From positions 744,001 through 808,000 of the forward strand of contig JAUCEF010000011.1 in the NCBI GenBank assembly GCA_033558025.1: a DNA stretch of 64,000 nt, given 5' to 3'. The position numbers and the translations under genes are program-made. Source of the DNA: Phytophthora sp. 'mugwort'. Lineage: Eukaryota > Oomycota > Peronosporomycetes > Peronosporales > Peronosporaceae. The notes beneath the pieces were generated by a model. That model was not told where the DNA came from and did no database searches. It worked only from the letters and a program-made list of their open reading frames with translations. How positions within the stretch are numbered: the stretch's first letter is position 1; each line of letters opens with the position of its first letter. Below are positions 44,486-55,160 of the stretch, in pieces.

Positions 44486-45181
44486 GTGACACAGGTGAAA
44501 TGTGTCACGACAACGACATTCGTTAGGATGACGGTGTCTCGTTACACGCCATGCGTGGCGTGGCCAGCAGTATGTCGGGCATCAAGGCCGCAGGCCTCAG
44601 GATGCAAGTGGAGCGGCAGGCAATCGGTGGGTGACCGACGGCATGGTGACATTGGTCACGACACTCATCCCGACGACGAGTTGTCGCTACACGCCATACG
44701 TGGTGTGGCCGGCCGTGGGCTGGGCCATCAAGGCCGAGGACCTGCTGATGGAGGTAACGTGGCACGTAATCCACGGGGTGGAGACCGCGAGCATCGCAGC
44801 TCTGCGACGGTGGTCGGTCATGGCATACCAGTCTCGGGTGAAACGCACACGGTGCAAGCACCTGGAGACGCAGCTGATATGACAGTTCGGACCTCTCCAA
44901 GGCAAACAGTCTCAGCTGGGAGAAGGCTACGTCGCAGAGCGTCAGCCATTAGATGCAGGGCGTCTGATGCGTCTAGCATGACGAGTGAAGAGAATCCTGG
45001 TGATAGTGAGCAGCTATATACCCTCGTCAACGGAGTGACAGGGATAGTCAATGGCGACATCAGGCTCGAGACTATCCCCACTGCGGACGCTCTCTTGGAG
45101 CTGGACGAGATGTCCGTGGCCGAGTTCGGCGACGCCTTAAAGGCCGGTGAGTTAGCCGAGTTGGTCATTCTACGACCTTAG
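44486..45181 (+). pseudogene. Gypsy protease-RT linker
   Basis: A 231-codon open frame ending [20 protein letters not shown] and [20 protein letters not shown]. It has no known fold and is collinear with 30000-30540 of the degenerate copy (for example, the DNA for GELAELVIL). In this family it connects protease and reverse transcriptase. The first half contains frame-shifted repeats of a [16 protein letters not shown] segment. Confidence 0.55.
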
Positions 45182-45203
45182 AAGGGGGAACTCGTCGTCG
45201 CTT

Positions 45204-46312
45204 TTGGATAAAGCAGTCCTTCAGGACACCAAAAAGGCGCTAAATGCGCGGGTAGATCCTCGATCCTCGATCCTCAATGACCCTTCGGATCCGTACTACC
45301 CTTTGGTGAAGGAATATCTAAGTCGTGTTCTCGAAGGAACCTCCGACGAGGCTACCTCCGGATCGAGGTACGTCATGAGATTTACCTGGTTCCTGGAACC
45401 AAATACTGCGTGACAAGGCAGTGGCCTTTGTCACGCGAACAGTGTGACGCCATTGACGCGTTCTTCCGTGCTAAGCACGAGGGGGTATGGTGCGCGAGAG
45501 AAAGTCTCCGCACTCAACGCCTACGTTCTGTGTCAGAAAGCCGAATGGCAAGTGACGAATCGTTCATGCTTTTAATAAGCTCAACGCGACCACCATTCCG
45601 GCGCAAACGCCTATTCCTAGGAAGGCGTTTCCAGAACTGCATGACGGAGTGTACGGTGTACAGTGCCCTCGACTTGGTCGATGGATACTATCAATTGCTC
45701 ATGCGAGCAAGCGATATTCCTCTTACGGCGGTCAGCACTCCGAGCGGTATGTTCTGGGAGTGGCTAGTAATTCCCCAAGGGCTGTCGAACGCGCCTGCGA
45801 CGTTCAATCGTCTTGTGACACAACTGTCCAGGTCCCACAGGGCGTATGATCAGACATACTTTGACGATATATTCGTCCACACTCGTGCGGAGCACGGAAG
45901 CCTGATGTGGAGAACCACATTGAGAACCTGCGAGCGGTGCTCGAGTGCATGCGCACACACAAATTGTATGCCAACATTGACAGTGTGTCTTCGGCGCTGA
46001 AGAGATCCCCTTTTGGGATGCTTCATTGGGAAGCATGGCCTTCGAGCGGATCCCGATAAGGTCAAGGCAATTGCAAAATGGCCGGTTCCAAAGAACCAGA
46101 GAGACTTACGGAAGTGGCTTGGCCTGGCCAATTACTTGCACAAGTACAGCAAGAACTATGCTGAGGTGGCAAGGCCACCGTCCAATCTCCTTAAGAATGA
46201 TGTGGACTGTCGTTGGGATACCGGACATCAAGCGCTTTTGAAGCCATTAAAGGAAGTCTCCTTCGGTCCCCGATCCTGGCTCTGCCGATCGTCTTTTCAG
46301 TGTCTTCTGTGA
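45204..46312 (+). pseudogene. Gypsy reverse transcriptase
   Basis: Motifs in order across frames: VRKPNGKWRIVHAFNKLN near 45530-45590, YSALDLVDGYYQLLMRASDI with the first Asp (about 45665), TPSGMFWEWLVIPQGLSNAP (about 45740), and the active site YFDDIFVHTRAEHG (about 45857). Then ECMRTHKLYANID and KEPERL near 46100. Frame changes near 45420, 45600, 45910 and 46010 inactivate it. It would copy the genomic RNA to cDNA inside the particle. Confidence 0.85.
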
Positions 46313-46314
46313 CG

Positions 46315-46694
46315 CGTCGGACTTTGCCATCGGCAGTGCTTTGTTGTAAGCAGACGCTGAAGGGCGTGAACGCGTGATCGCGTTTGAATCTCACCAGCTT
46401 AAGGCTGCTGAGAAGAACTATCCAGCCCATGACAAAGAGCTACTTGCGATGAGGTATGCGCTCGTCCAATCCAGGGTTCGCCTGCGCGGCTCCAAGCCAT
46501 TTGTGATCTATACTGATTATTCGTCGCTATGCACTGCGATGCAGTCGTCTCATCTCTCTCAGAGAATGGCACGTTGGCTCTCCTTCTTTGCGGAGTACAA
46601 CTTCGAGGTGAAGTACAAGCCTGGCAGGCAGAACGTCTTGGCCGATGCGTTACCACGCAGACCAGACTATGAGATCGCTCACGTACGACGGTGA
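46315..46694 (+). pseudogene. Gypsy RNase H
   Basis: CDASDFAIGS-like DNA near 46312-46335 (shifted) precedes the open frame 46374-46694 with FESHQLKAAEKNYPAHDKEL, LAMRYALVQSRVRLRGSKPF, VIYTDYSSLCTAM and MARWLSFFAEYNFEVKYKPG then NVLADALPRRPD. This is the standard single RNase H of chromoviruses, in contrast to the dual type at 16-20.9 kb. Confidence 0.85.
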
Positions 46695-46841
46695 CTTCGT
46701 CTGTGACAGACTTGATCCGCGCGGCGTACGCGCATGACGAGTCCTGTGCAGCTCTGCTACATGCGCTAGGAAGCGCGGAGTTTGCTAACTCAGACATTAA
46801 GCTGCCAGCCCGGTTGCGCGCGAGGCTACATCGATACACTA

Positions 46842-48008
46842 AATTTCGATGAGGCCTATTGTACTACGGTACTGGTCCAAAAGACCCCCCCCCCCCGTGT
46901 CGTGGTTCCTCACGAAGACGATCGCAAGTATCGTATCCTCTATGAGGCACATGATACCCCACTTGGCGGTCATCTCGGTCGGGAAAAGACCTACAGCTCG
47001 GTGAGCTCTCACTACTGGTGGCCGAAGCTTTACAAGTGGGACAGTACGTATGTACGCACGTGTGAGACGTGTCAACGGGTTAAACCCTCGCCACACGCGG
47101 CTGCGCCGTTCGCCAGCTTGCCCGTACCCACGGGGTGTTGGCAATCCATGAGCATGGATTTGTGTTCGGCCTGCCACCGGATGCGGCGGGCAACACGGGC
47201 ATCGTGGTCTTTGTCGACCGATTGAGCAAGATGGCTCATTTAGCGGCAGTGCCGGACTCCATCGCTGGAGAAGGAACAGCCACGCTGTTCATGGATCGTA
47301 TCTTTCGACAGCATGGTCTGCCAGAGGCAATGGCCTCGGATCGAGATCCTGTTTCACGGGTAAGTTTTGGACGTCGGTCTTTAAGGTGCTCGGCACTCGA
47401 ATCGACATGTCCACAGCGGACCATCCGCAGATCGATGGTCAGACTGAACGCGTGAATCGCGTAATCGAAGACATGCTTCGGAGCGTCTGTGCAGACAAAC
47501 CCAAACAATGGAGCTCGATGCTCCAACTCGTTGAGTTTTCACTGAACAATGCGGTGCATGCCTCGACAGGCTTCACCCCGTTCTATTGAACGGTCTCACG
47601 CACCCTCGTGTCCCGCTGACGCCACCATTCCGTGGGTCTGGGCTTAGTGGGGGAGGGATAGCCAATGGGCTAGCTGATATCAGCCCAGCTGCAGTTAGCA
47701 GGCAAGTTGACACGTTCGTGTCTACGCGTTTAAGTGTCTTACGACAAGTACGCGATGCGATAGCTGAAAGCCATGATCTTCAGAAAAAACAGGCTGATGC
47801 AAAGGGCAGAAGCAACATTGAAGTATTTAACGTGGGTGACAAATGTTTATTAAACGCTAAAAATCTACCTACACCTGCAGTGTCTGCGGTCGTTAAGACC
47901 AAGTTGCGCCCCGCTTCATTGGACCTTTTACGGTCGTGGCCAGGAAAGGCCTTGCGTACACGCTCAATCCTCCGAAGAAGATGCGCACACATCCCGTGTT
48001 TTACGTAG
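46842..48008 (+). pseudogene. Gypsy integrase
   Basis: Zinc-binding domain: AHDTPLGGHLGREKTYSS, then YVRTCETCQRVKP (about 46950-47090). Core: SMDFVFGLPPD-like first Asp near 47155 (shifted), VDRLSKMAHLAAVPDSIAGE, ASDRDPVS with second Asp (about 47338), and MSTADHPQIDGQTERVNRVI with Glu (about 47443). The C-terminal part continues through QADAKGRSNIEVFNVGDKCL (about 47800). A 12-base C run at 46885-46896 and several shifts break the frame; a stop sits at 47587-47589. Confidence 0.85.
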
Positions 48009-48190
48009 GCTTCCTTAAGCCAAATCGAGACCCGGCTCGGGTTAGCGCGGAGGGTTTGGCACCACAGCCGATGGCTGGCCAAAGCGCCGGAGGCGCTCGA
48101 GGAGGTCCAACTGACCACGTAGCTCAGCGAGCGAACGGTCCAGCGCTTTGACGCGACGAGCAGAGGACTGCTCCAGGAGCTCCAGGCGGT

Positions 48191-48529
48191 TTGCAACCGA
48201 AGCAAGAGACTGAAGCAAGTCGACTCGATGATGCACAGCATCGATCTCGTCAGCGAGACGGTCACGATGACTCGTCGCCTCCTGTAGCGAGTCGAACAGG
48301 TTCTGCACACGCCTCCCGACCGCTAGCAGATCACTGCGACTCGCAGAGGGAGGATCCGGCCGGTCCTCGACCTCCACCGCCGTTGCTCGATGAGCAGGGA
48401 ACCTCTCAATATCATGTGGAGCGCTTAGTGGCGCGGCGTCGTCGCCTGAGTCGTACCCAATATCTTGTAAAGTGGAGGGGCTATCCTCACTCACATAACT
48501 CTTGGGAGTACGAGGTTCCCCTCCGATAA
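48191..48529 (+). pseudogene. Chromodomain at the integrase C-terminus
   Basis: The frame ends YHVERLVARRRRLSRTQYLV and KWRGYPHSHNSWEYEVPLR, a typical chromodomain with its conserved YLVKWxGY...WE core. This marks the element as a chromovirus, whose integrase is guided to heterochromatin. The preceding 70 residues are Pro/Arg/Asp-rich linker. Joined to the integrase in the active ancestor. Confidence 0.85.
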
Positions 48530-49724
48530 GATTGCTCTGACGTTGTGGACGCTTCGATCGACGCGATCAGCAGAGCCTCGAGTGCTGGCGCTTCCCGGCA
48601 ATGGCCGCTGGGGGGCCAAGGCCAGCAGTAGAGCTGTCGCTCTGGTTTTGACGAGAAGCGGCCTCACGAGCGTGAGAGCCGCTAGCTGTGACAGCAGAAG
48701 CACCGAGTGCGAGAGAGCCCTGTGGGTGAGGCCGGTAGGCAGGGGGGTAATTGGCGTTTCGCCTTGAGTTCGCGAACGGAGTCGACGTTCGACTCGAACA
48801 TCAGTTTCATTGAACCTAGCCCGAAGGGCATTAGTGGAAGAGAGCTTGCGAGCTTCTTCCACCCAACTTTGGAACTGTCCATCGTCTTCCCAAAACGTCT
48901 CTCCTAACATGAGCACGACTAGGTAAGCCCGCATCGGTAGGACCGAGCCGTGTCGAGCTTGCGCTTGCAGGCGCTCACGATACTCGCGCTGAGTAGTCAC
49001 TTGAAGGGTCATATATATATATATATCTAAGAGACTATCGTGCGGCGAGCTCGTCGGGTGTTGCGGCCGCCGGCCCAATCACATATGTGTTAAGAAACTC
49101 CGATGCTGCTCGGCGAGCCACTTCGCTGGGATCGCGAGGCTCAAAGCCATAGTCACGACGTGACGGGGTAGGCAGTGCCGAGCCATAGGTCGCCTCGAAC
49201 GTGGGAGCTGCGGATCAGCCGCGAGCTCCTGGAGTTCGTCCAAAGGATTGGTGACGACACAGATCCCCTGGGATCATCTGTTGTTTCCCGCGAAGGTAGC
49301 GAAGGCGCATTGCGCAGGACTCGTGGAGTCGAGAACTCGAACGGATTCGGAGCCGCAGTTGGCGGCGTGGGCTCGGCGAGCGGACAGGGCTACTACCGGC
49401 CATGGAATCAGTTAGTCGACCTCCTCTTCACCTTCCTCAAGGTCGTCAAAGTGGGCGTCTCGCGCAAAGCGTACGGGGGCACTGCCTCCAGCTGCTCCGC
49501 CGCCTCCACTCATGGTCTTTTGACCGTATCAGCGCTTGTGCGCTGAAGTGGTACTCTTGCACCAACAGCCGCGAGGGTGCGGGTGGCGCACTGTCAGAGA
49601 CCTCTCCCGTACGGGATGACGAGGATAACAAAGGTGTTGGAGACACAGAGGGGCTTAGCCCGCGGCGGGGGCTGTTATCGCGAGGCGAACGAGGGAGGTC
49701 AAAAGACCGATTGGCTGTTGACAT
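48491..49724 (-). pseudogene. Antisense ORF between chromodomain and 3' LTR
   Basis: Minus-strand frames: from the ATG at 49724, MSTANRSFDLPRSPRDNSPR with a Ser/Pro-rich stretch, then shifted frames with FEFSTPRVLRNAPSLPSRET (about 49300), and the open frame 49078-48491 with REYRERLQAQARHGSVLPMR, MLGETFWEDDGQFQSWVEEA and RKLSSTNALRARFNETDVRV. Protein-like composition persists on this strand for 1.2 kb while the plus strand shows nothing recognisable. The 3' end overlaps the chromodomain by about 40 bp. Function unknown; antisense ORFs are known in some plant Gypsy lineages. Confidence 0.5.
49011..49027. repeat. AT dinucleotide microsatellite
   Basis: About eight AT units within the antisense ORF (reads YIYIYM there). 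Likely length-variable. Confidence 0.8.
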
Positions 49725-49841
49725 CTGAGTTTGAACACTCGATGTGGAAGAAATAGTGAAACGCTCTTGGAGCGGAAGGTTCCGGGCTCTTTCGATTGAT
49801 ACAATCAGACTCTCCTGGATACGGTGTGTCAACGGTTTAGT

Positions 49842-49850
49842 GGAGGAGAG
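49842..49850 (+). promoter_or_regulatory. Polypurine tract of the Gypsy
   Basis: GGAGGAGAG directly upstream of the 3' LTR, the place where plus-strand DNA synthesis is primed. Short but exactly positioned. Confidence 0.7.
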
Positions 49851-50247
49851 TGTAACGGGGTTAGACGAAGGTAACACGAGTGTAGCTGTGCTACGCGACA
49901 CATTGTTAGTAAGTGGTACTTGGTACCACTCAGATTAACGGGATTTCAGTGCGTGGCCACAGGGCCACTCGATATGCATTTGACTGGTTTCATTATGGTA
50001 GATAGTTAGTGTCATACATTTACACCATAGCCGGCTTTGCCGCAGATAAACAAACAAATGATAGTTCAGTTTTAGCATTAAAGAGAGTATTACCCTAGGT
50101 TTAGGAATACTGACTCTTTGAGGCTCTAGTGGTATAGCTAGAGTGATCTAAGCCTCTGCGGAAACCTTAGGGGTTAGGATAACCACATTTAAGACTCGGG
50201 GAGTCATATGTCTTTCTCTGACGCATTACGCTACGCAGCCCGCTGCA
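49851..50247 (+). repeat. 3' LTR of the Gypsy
   Basis: 397 bp, starts TGTAACGGGGTTAGACGAAG and ends CAGCCCGCTGCA. Followed by the target duplication ACTTT. Confidence 0.95.
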
Positions 50248-50252
50248 ACTTT

Positions 50253-50920
50253 CTTCCAGCGGAAGCTCCGCTGGAACGTGTCGGAGGCCTTGACGGCCTG
50301 GTAGATATCTTCGACGAAGGCAGCATTCTTCTCGATTAGAATGCTGCCTACTTGGAGGACGGTAGGTCACCAGTCCAAGCGAAGACGAAACCGCGCACTG
50401 CACTTGGTGAATTTGCGCCTTTCGATGGGGGAGATTGACTACAGCGCGTTTACCTCTCAGTGCACGCCCGCGTTGGCGCTTCAGATACACGTTAAAGTTA
50501 GTTTCGTCATTATAAACAATGCAGTTGCCTTGCCGTTGGTATTTCGGCAGATTCTCGGTGAAAACTCGGCGTTACTACTTGTTGACGTCGCTGTTGCAAG
50601 TCGCCGGCTCGATGCGTACGTGCTTCACGGTATATAGCATATTGATCAGATGGCGGCTGATAGTTGACGTGACCACCATGATGTTGCAGTCGATCAGCCG
50701 TATAGCTGGCATCGCCTCTAGCGTGTACTTGCCGCCATCGCCGAGATACCTAGCAAGGGGCGACTTAGCCTCCAGCGTCAACTAGACGTTTCAGGCGCCG
50801 CCACGAGGAAGGATCTCAGCACGGCCACGGTGCGCTACGTCGTAAGTGGTGCTTCCGGGGATGCCGTTGCTAGCTGCAACAGCCAGTCAGTCGCGGCGGT
50901 CAGCGCGGTGGCCGTCGACT
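50253..50920 (-). pseudogene. DDE transposase, N-terminal half
   Basis: From 50920 downward the frames give a decayed helix-turn-helix, then NFNVYLKRQRGRALRGKRAV (about 50505), IHQVQCAVSSSLGLVTYRPP, and ENAAFVEDIYQAV-like DNA at about 50345-50300. It stops exactly at the Gypsy insertion and continues at 42278. At least three frame changes. Confidence 0.7.
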
Positions 50921-51556
50921 TCTCTACGGTGTGGCGGGTAACTCGGACTTGGGACGGCATCTGCGGGCGCAAGGGCTAAATGAAGAATGAGCGAGCATCT
51001 CGAGCGCTGGAGAGGACTCACTTAAGCTCCGCGCGCGCGAAACCATGGCTTGAGGTGCGCGCGCCTCCGTTTGGCGCGAGTGCATCAGGACCTCATGTTT
51101 TGGAGATGAGCTGTCCGACTCTGAATGAACATTTTCCGAGTTTGAATATGGAGTAGAGCTCGTTACCCGAAAATTTGTATTAATACAAATTTCTTCTTCC
51201 GAGTTTGAATGCACGCTGTACGAGTCTGGCCGCACAGACATGTAGGAGATGGACATGTCCCAACGGGGGCTCAAATACAAGGGGGTATAGTACAGAGAGG
51301 GGCTTGTAATTCAGCTTTTACAGTATTTTCGTTTGAGCGATTTTACTACCGGTATTATATCTCGATTTTGATAACCGGTTCGTACGACTTTAAACGCACA
51401 AGGGTGGTACAGTCAGCGCACCATATAAAAAGCCACTCTATAAGAACACTTTCGATATAAGAGCACGAATGTCGTGCACCAACAGTCACTATACAAAACT
51501 CAAGATACCATATTTGATTAGACGATACAAGAGCTTACGAGCACAAGAGCACCAAA

Positions 51557-53043
51557 TGGATGGACCAAAACGCACTCGCCTCCATCGGCAAAACCGTATT
51601 CGGACCAGCCCTCATTCTCACTTCCGAAATTGCTCGCATGTCGCTGACATACGGTGAGAAGCTCAAGCTCCTGAAGTACTTCAAGTCCAGCCCCGGTCTT
51701 CGGTACCAAGACCTGGCATGCTAGGCACTCTCAGAGTTCGGTAAGGCTGTTGGTCGCTCGACAATCACGCGCCTCGTATCAGCTCCATCTCCCATGGCTA
51801 CCAACGCAGATGCCCGTCGCCAGCGCAAGATTCATCATCCTGAATGGAGCAGCTGATCCTGGAGCTCGTTTGTCTCACCAAAGCGTCCTGTGCGCTGAGC
51901 GACTTCGTGTTGTGGGATAAAGCGAACAAGATCATCCACCCCCAAGAGGTGTCCTTCTCTTGAGTACAGAGTTCAAGAAGAGGTACAACGTTCGTCTGCA
52001 TGCTGCCCGTGGCGAGTCCGGATCAGTGGACCAGCATACTCGACGACAAACGCCGAACGCTGCAGTCCCTCATCGAGACGTACTGTGCCAAAGATGTCTT
52101 CAACTTCGACGTGACCGAACTCTTTTTCCGGATGCTTCCAAGCCAGATACTCGCCGTGGGCAATATTCGCGGCACGAAGAAGGACAAGACGCGTATCGCC
52201 TTGTTCGCTGCTGCAACTTGGCGGACACTGAGAAGACCGTCCCTGTGATCATCAACAACGCAAAGCGCCGCGCTGTTTTCGTGACGTGAACGTGGATCGT
52301 CTCGGCATTCAGTACTACTCGAACAAGAAGGCATAGATGACTCGTGTGCTCTTTCTCGAATGGCTGCACGACTTCAACTTGCAGATACACGATCGAAAGG
52401 TCCCCTTCTGGTCGACAAGGTCTCGAGCCACGACGACATCGAGCTCTCCAACGTTCGCGTCTGTTTCCTTCCTCTGAATACGACCTCGTTCCTACAGCCA
52501 GTGGATGCAGGGATCATCAAAAGCTTCGAATGCAAGTACAAGAAGAATCTCATTCGCTGGGCGATCGACCAGCTCAACGCTACCGGCAAGATCACACGCA
52601 TGGACGTTCTCACGACGATCAAGTTTACGGTCGATGACTGGACCGAGGTGAGCGAGAACACTATCCGCAACTGCTGGTGCCATACTGGCATCGTTCCCGC
52701 ACCCATGGCGGCTGACCTGAAGTCGTCTAACGACAGTCGCGACGTCAGCGATCACCCAGAGTTGAGTGATCTCATCCGCCACCTCAACCTCGATGATTCC
52801 CTTGAAGCGTCGGTCTACATTGATATAGAAGCTACAGTGGTGGAGCTCAGTGAAGCTGCCGACACCAGCGAGGAGATGGTTTTCGATGAAGAGGAAGAAG
52901 AGGACAGTGAGCCTTTTTTTCTCACCGCGATGCACTGGTCGCCTGCCAGCAGCTCTCCGTCTACGCATTCTCTCAGGGTGGCAAAAGCCAAGAGATTGTC
53001 CAACGCATGGCTCATGCCAGAGATATGCTTCTTAGTGGCATGA
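51557..53043 (+). pseudogene. pogo transposase, heavily frameshifted
   Basis: Starts near MDGPKRTRL (51557). DNA-binding parts are broken by stops (51660-51960). The catalytic part reads VFNFDVTELFFR (DET changed to DVT, about 52095), GTKKDKTRIALFAA, LLVDKVSSHDDIEL (DNAPxH changed to DKVSSH, about 52410) and QPVDAGIIKSFECKY with the third Asp (about 52500). The open frame 52360-53043 continues through TIRNCWCHTGIVPAPM to an acidic tail (FDEEEEEDSEPF). Older and more decayed than the copy at 35042. Confidence 0.85.
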
Positions 53044-53254
53044 AGCAGCAAAAGATCACCGCGTTCTTTGAATCTGGTATGGATAAGTAGATGTAATAAA
53101 AGTCATTTCACCCCTAAATTCACTAGGTTGTATATGCTGGGAAAACGGTCCAGCCTTCCACAAGTGACCATCCACTGTTGCGCACCAGCAGGCGATGGTA
53201 ACCTCATGACACTCATTTTCGCTCGGTGTCTGTGAGATACTACTGTAGTATTTG

Positions 53255-53300
53255 TGATTGACTTGGTCATGGGTTCGATCCCGGGCACGAGAGACGAGAA
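53255..53300 (+). other. tRNA-like B-box sequence, possible SINE remnant
   Basis: GGTCATGGGTTCGATCCCGG at about 53265-53284 matches the RNA polymerase III B box (GGTTCGANTCC) with tRNA-like flanks. No tRNA fold can be built: the T-stem pairs weakly and no A box is evident at the proper distance upstream. A tRNA-derived SINE inside the pogo element is the best guess. Confidence 0.35.
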
Positions 53301-53502
53301 CCAACCGTGTTTTGATAGTTTACTAATATTGATATCGGATTTTGACAATATTGAAATTACCAACCATGTTTTGGCAAGAACATGTACACTTCGATATAAG
53401 AGCTCGATGGTCTTGCTGCACCGATGGTATTCTTATATGGTGTGCTGACTGTAGTTTCGTAAGTCCACGCTTCGCGCCATCGACCATGATGCAAGCGCTT
53501 GC

Positions 53503-53731
53503 TGTCGGAATAAATATCCGAGACCTGACATAACGGTAAAGTTGAGAAGAGAGCTGAGAAGTTGGGAAGTGGGGGGGGAAGCTGAAAGGAAAGGTCAGTA
53601 TATGAGAACGGGCTTGAACCCGAGAGTATTGGTAGAATTCTGGAGGTAGAGTGCTAATACTCAATGTATTCAGTCTTCATTTTTCATTCTCGTGTGAACA
53701 AGTGCGCCTGGAGTTGGTGGAAGTTCCAATA
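53503..53731 (+). repeat. 5' LTR of the Copia
   Basis: 229 bp, starts TGTCGGAATAAATATCCGAG and ends GGAAGTTCCAATA. The ancestral ends TGTTGGAA...TTCCAACA would be inverted repeats; both LTRs carry mutations in the last three bases. Contains an 8-base G run absent from the 3' LTR. Confidence 0.9.
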
Positions 53732-53745
53732 GGGTTATGAGCCCA
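53732..53745 (+). promoter_or_regulatory. Copia primer-binding site, anticodon-arm type
   Basis: GGGTTATGAGCCCA abuts the LTR. It is complementary, with one mismatch, to the anticodon arm of initiator tRNA-Met (whose complement reads GGGTTATGGGCCCA). Drosophila copia primes in just this way, from a tRNA half cut in the anticodon loop. Confidence 0.7.
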
Positions 53746-53771
53746 AAGCACGGAATTCGTCGGAATCGAGA

Positions 53772-54440
53772 ATGTCAAAGCCGATGAAGTACACCAGCGA
53801 TGAAGTGCCGAAGAATTGGGACGGCAAGGATTGGCAGACCTATAAGTGGGCCATGCTGACTGTTTGAAGAGAACCAGCTGAAGACGTCGCGGATGGCACG
53901 TTCACAGCAGCGATGCTTCAGACCGCTACTGCGGAGAAGCAGGAGGAATTCAATCTCAAGCACGTCAAGGTCAAGCGCATGATAGGGACATCCGTGCCTC
54001 CGGAGATTCTCCAACAGATAAGTGACAAGAAAACCGGATCGGAGATGTGGGCAGAGCCGTGCGACCTGTTTAAAGGCAAACAGAGTGAAGCAACTAGAGC
54101 CTACATGATTCGTCGCTTAGTGAGTGAGCTTAGGCTAATGAAACTATCGCCGAGAGAAGAAGCAAACCTCCACCTTTGCAAGATGCTCCGAAACCGTATA
54201 CGAGCAGAGTTGAAGAATTTGAAGTATAACATCGAGGATCTCGACATTGCTGAGATGATGCTCGAGAGCTTACCATATCAGACTGAGTTTGAGAGTTTGA
54301 AATCGTCAATTCTTTACGGAGCATATCCAGGCCTGTACACACCAACCAAAGTTCGCGAGTTAATTCGTGCTGCTGCAGCTCGGCAAAGTTCCCGAAACAA
54401 GCGTAGTAGAAAACGCGGCGACCAAAAGCGCGAAGGTTAA
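53772..54440 (+). pseudogene. Copia gag
   Basis: The ATG at 53772 opens MSKPMKYTSDEVPKNWDGKD in the same frame as the long ORF 53913-54440, with one in-frame TGA at about 53865. QTYKWAMLT, GTSVPPEILQQISDKKTGSE, RRLVSELRLMKLSPREEANL and DLDIAEMMLESLPYQTEF are typical of the Copia Gag domain. The basic end RSSRNKRSRKRGDQKREG precedes a region where the zinc knuckle would lie (54440-54510; only SDICG is readable). Close to intact. Confidence 0.85.
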
Positions 54441-54499
54441 AAAGGTGGTGACCACGTAAAAGGTAGTCACCAAGGCAAATCAAAGGCGAAATCGGACAT

Positions 54500-55160
54500 C
54501 TGTGGTCGTCCAGTCCACATTAAAGTAAACTTTCCAGAGGAGGCGAAAAAGCAGAGCGGCGATGCTATCAGCTCTGACCAGAAGCGGAAGCCACGGGGAA
54601 ACTGTACGATTCGTCAGGCTACGGGGAATCGTATGGCTAATGGCGTACCATTGAATCATGTACGCAGTGCAGAAGATTTGAACATCGTCTTCGGTGTAGT
54701 GACTGGCCAGCAGTTGGATAATGATGCAGGCGAACAGCAAGTTGAAGCAGGAGCTGCAGTAATTCATGATCAGGAAGATGCAGCAAGTGCTGGAGAAGAA
54801 GCGGTTGATGATCCAGCCGCAGCGAATGTGACGGTAGAGCAAGGAGCGCCAACGGAACCAAGAAGTCACTGGTGGTATTTCGACACAGCATTTTACTCAC
54901 ATGTGATTGGAGATCGATCGTATTTTGTGCCTTTTACGGCGGACTTGATTGGCATGTAGAGTGTGCATGGCTTGGTACCGAACTTGGCGTCGCGCATTGC
55001 TGGGATTGAACTGTGGCAATTGTCACTGAAGTGGAAGGTGAGCAAACTGTGGTATACATTGACGACGTGTTTTACGTACCCGACGCGGAGTTTGAATAGT
55101 TTTTATCTGGGTTTGCACGTGACCCAAGGTTTGATTCTGCTTTTGATCCTGCGACGATGA
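54500..55160 (+). pseudogene. Copia protease region
   Basis: The frame 54633-54959 has an acidic linker (ASAGEEAVDDPAAANVTVEQ) and then SHWWYFDTAFYSHVIGDRSY, the Copia protease active site; DTA stands where DSG/DTG is expected with a changed next residue. After a stop at 54957, SVHGLVPNLASRIAGIG-like and VVYIDDVFYVPDAEF continue in two frames. The enzyme would mature the polyprotein. Confidence 0.7.

Larger units (their letters stand above)
42279..50247 (+). mobile_element. Complete Ty3/Gypsy chromovirus, 8.0 kb, TSD ACTTT
   Basis: 5' LTR 42279-42671 and 3' LTR 49851-50247 frame gag, protease, reverse transcriptase, RNase H, integrase and chromodomain in canonical order. ACTTT is duplicated at 42274-42278 and 50248-50252. 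By eye the LTRs are about 85-88% identical, so the insertion is old. All main domains are present but frameshifted. A long antisense frame lies between the chromodomain and the 3' LTR. Confidence 0.95.
41758..51290 (-). mobile_element. Long-TIR DDE transposon split by a Gypsy
   Basis: The ends are long inverted copies. The left region 41785-41885 (GTGCATTCAAAC, then ATTTTCGGGTAACGAGCTCT, then TATTCAAACTC) is matched in reverse by 51110-51225. Outer ends TATACC / CTATACC lie near TA, but the last few bases are ambiguous. Minus-strand transposase pieces lie at both sides of a complete Gypsy (42279-50247). Removing that Gypsy and one ACTTT gives an element of about 1.6 kb. Confidence 0.75.
51410..53451 (+). 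mobile_element. Second pogo-type transposon
   Basis: Left end CAGTCAGCGCACCATATAA, right end reverse-complemented CAGTCAGCACACCATATAA (one difference in 19), TA outside both ends (51408-51409, 53452-53453). 2042 bp. It encodes a CENP-B/pogo-type transposase and has a tRNA-like sequence in its right part. TIRs differ from the other pogo element apart from the opening CAG. Confidence 0.85.

Noticed and set aside
47780..48494. Minus-strand frames opposite the integrase-chromodomain linker
   Set aside because: The plus strand carries the recognised integrase C-terminus and chromodomain; the minus-strand frames show no independent motif there.
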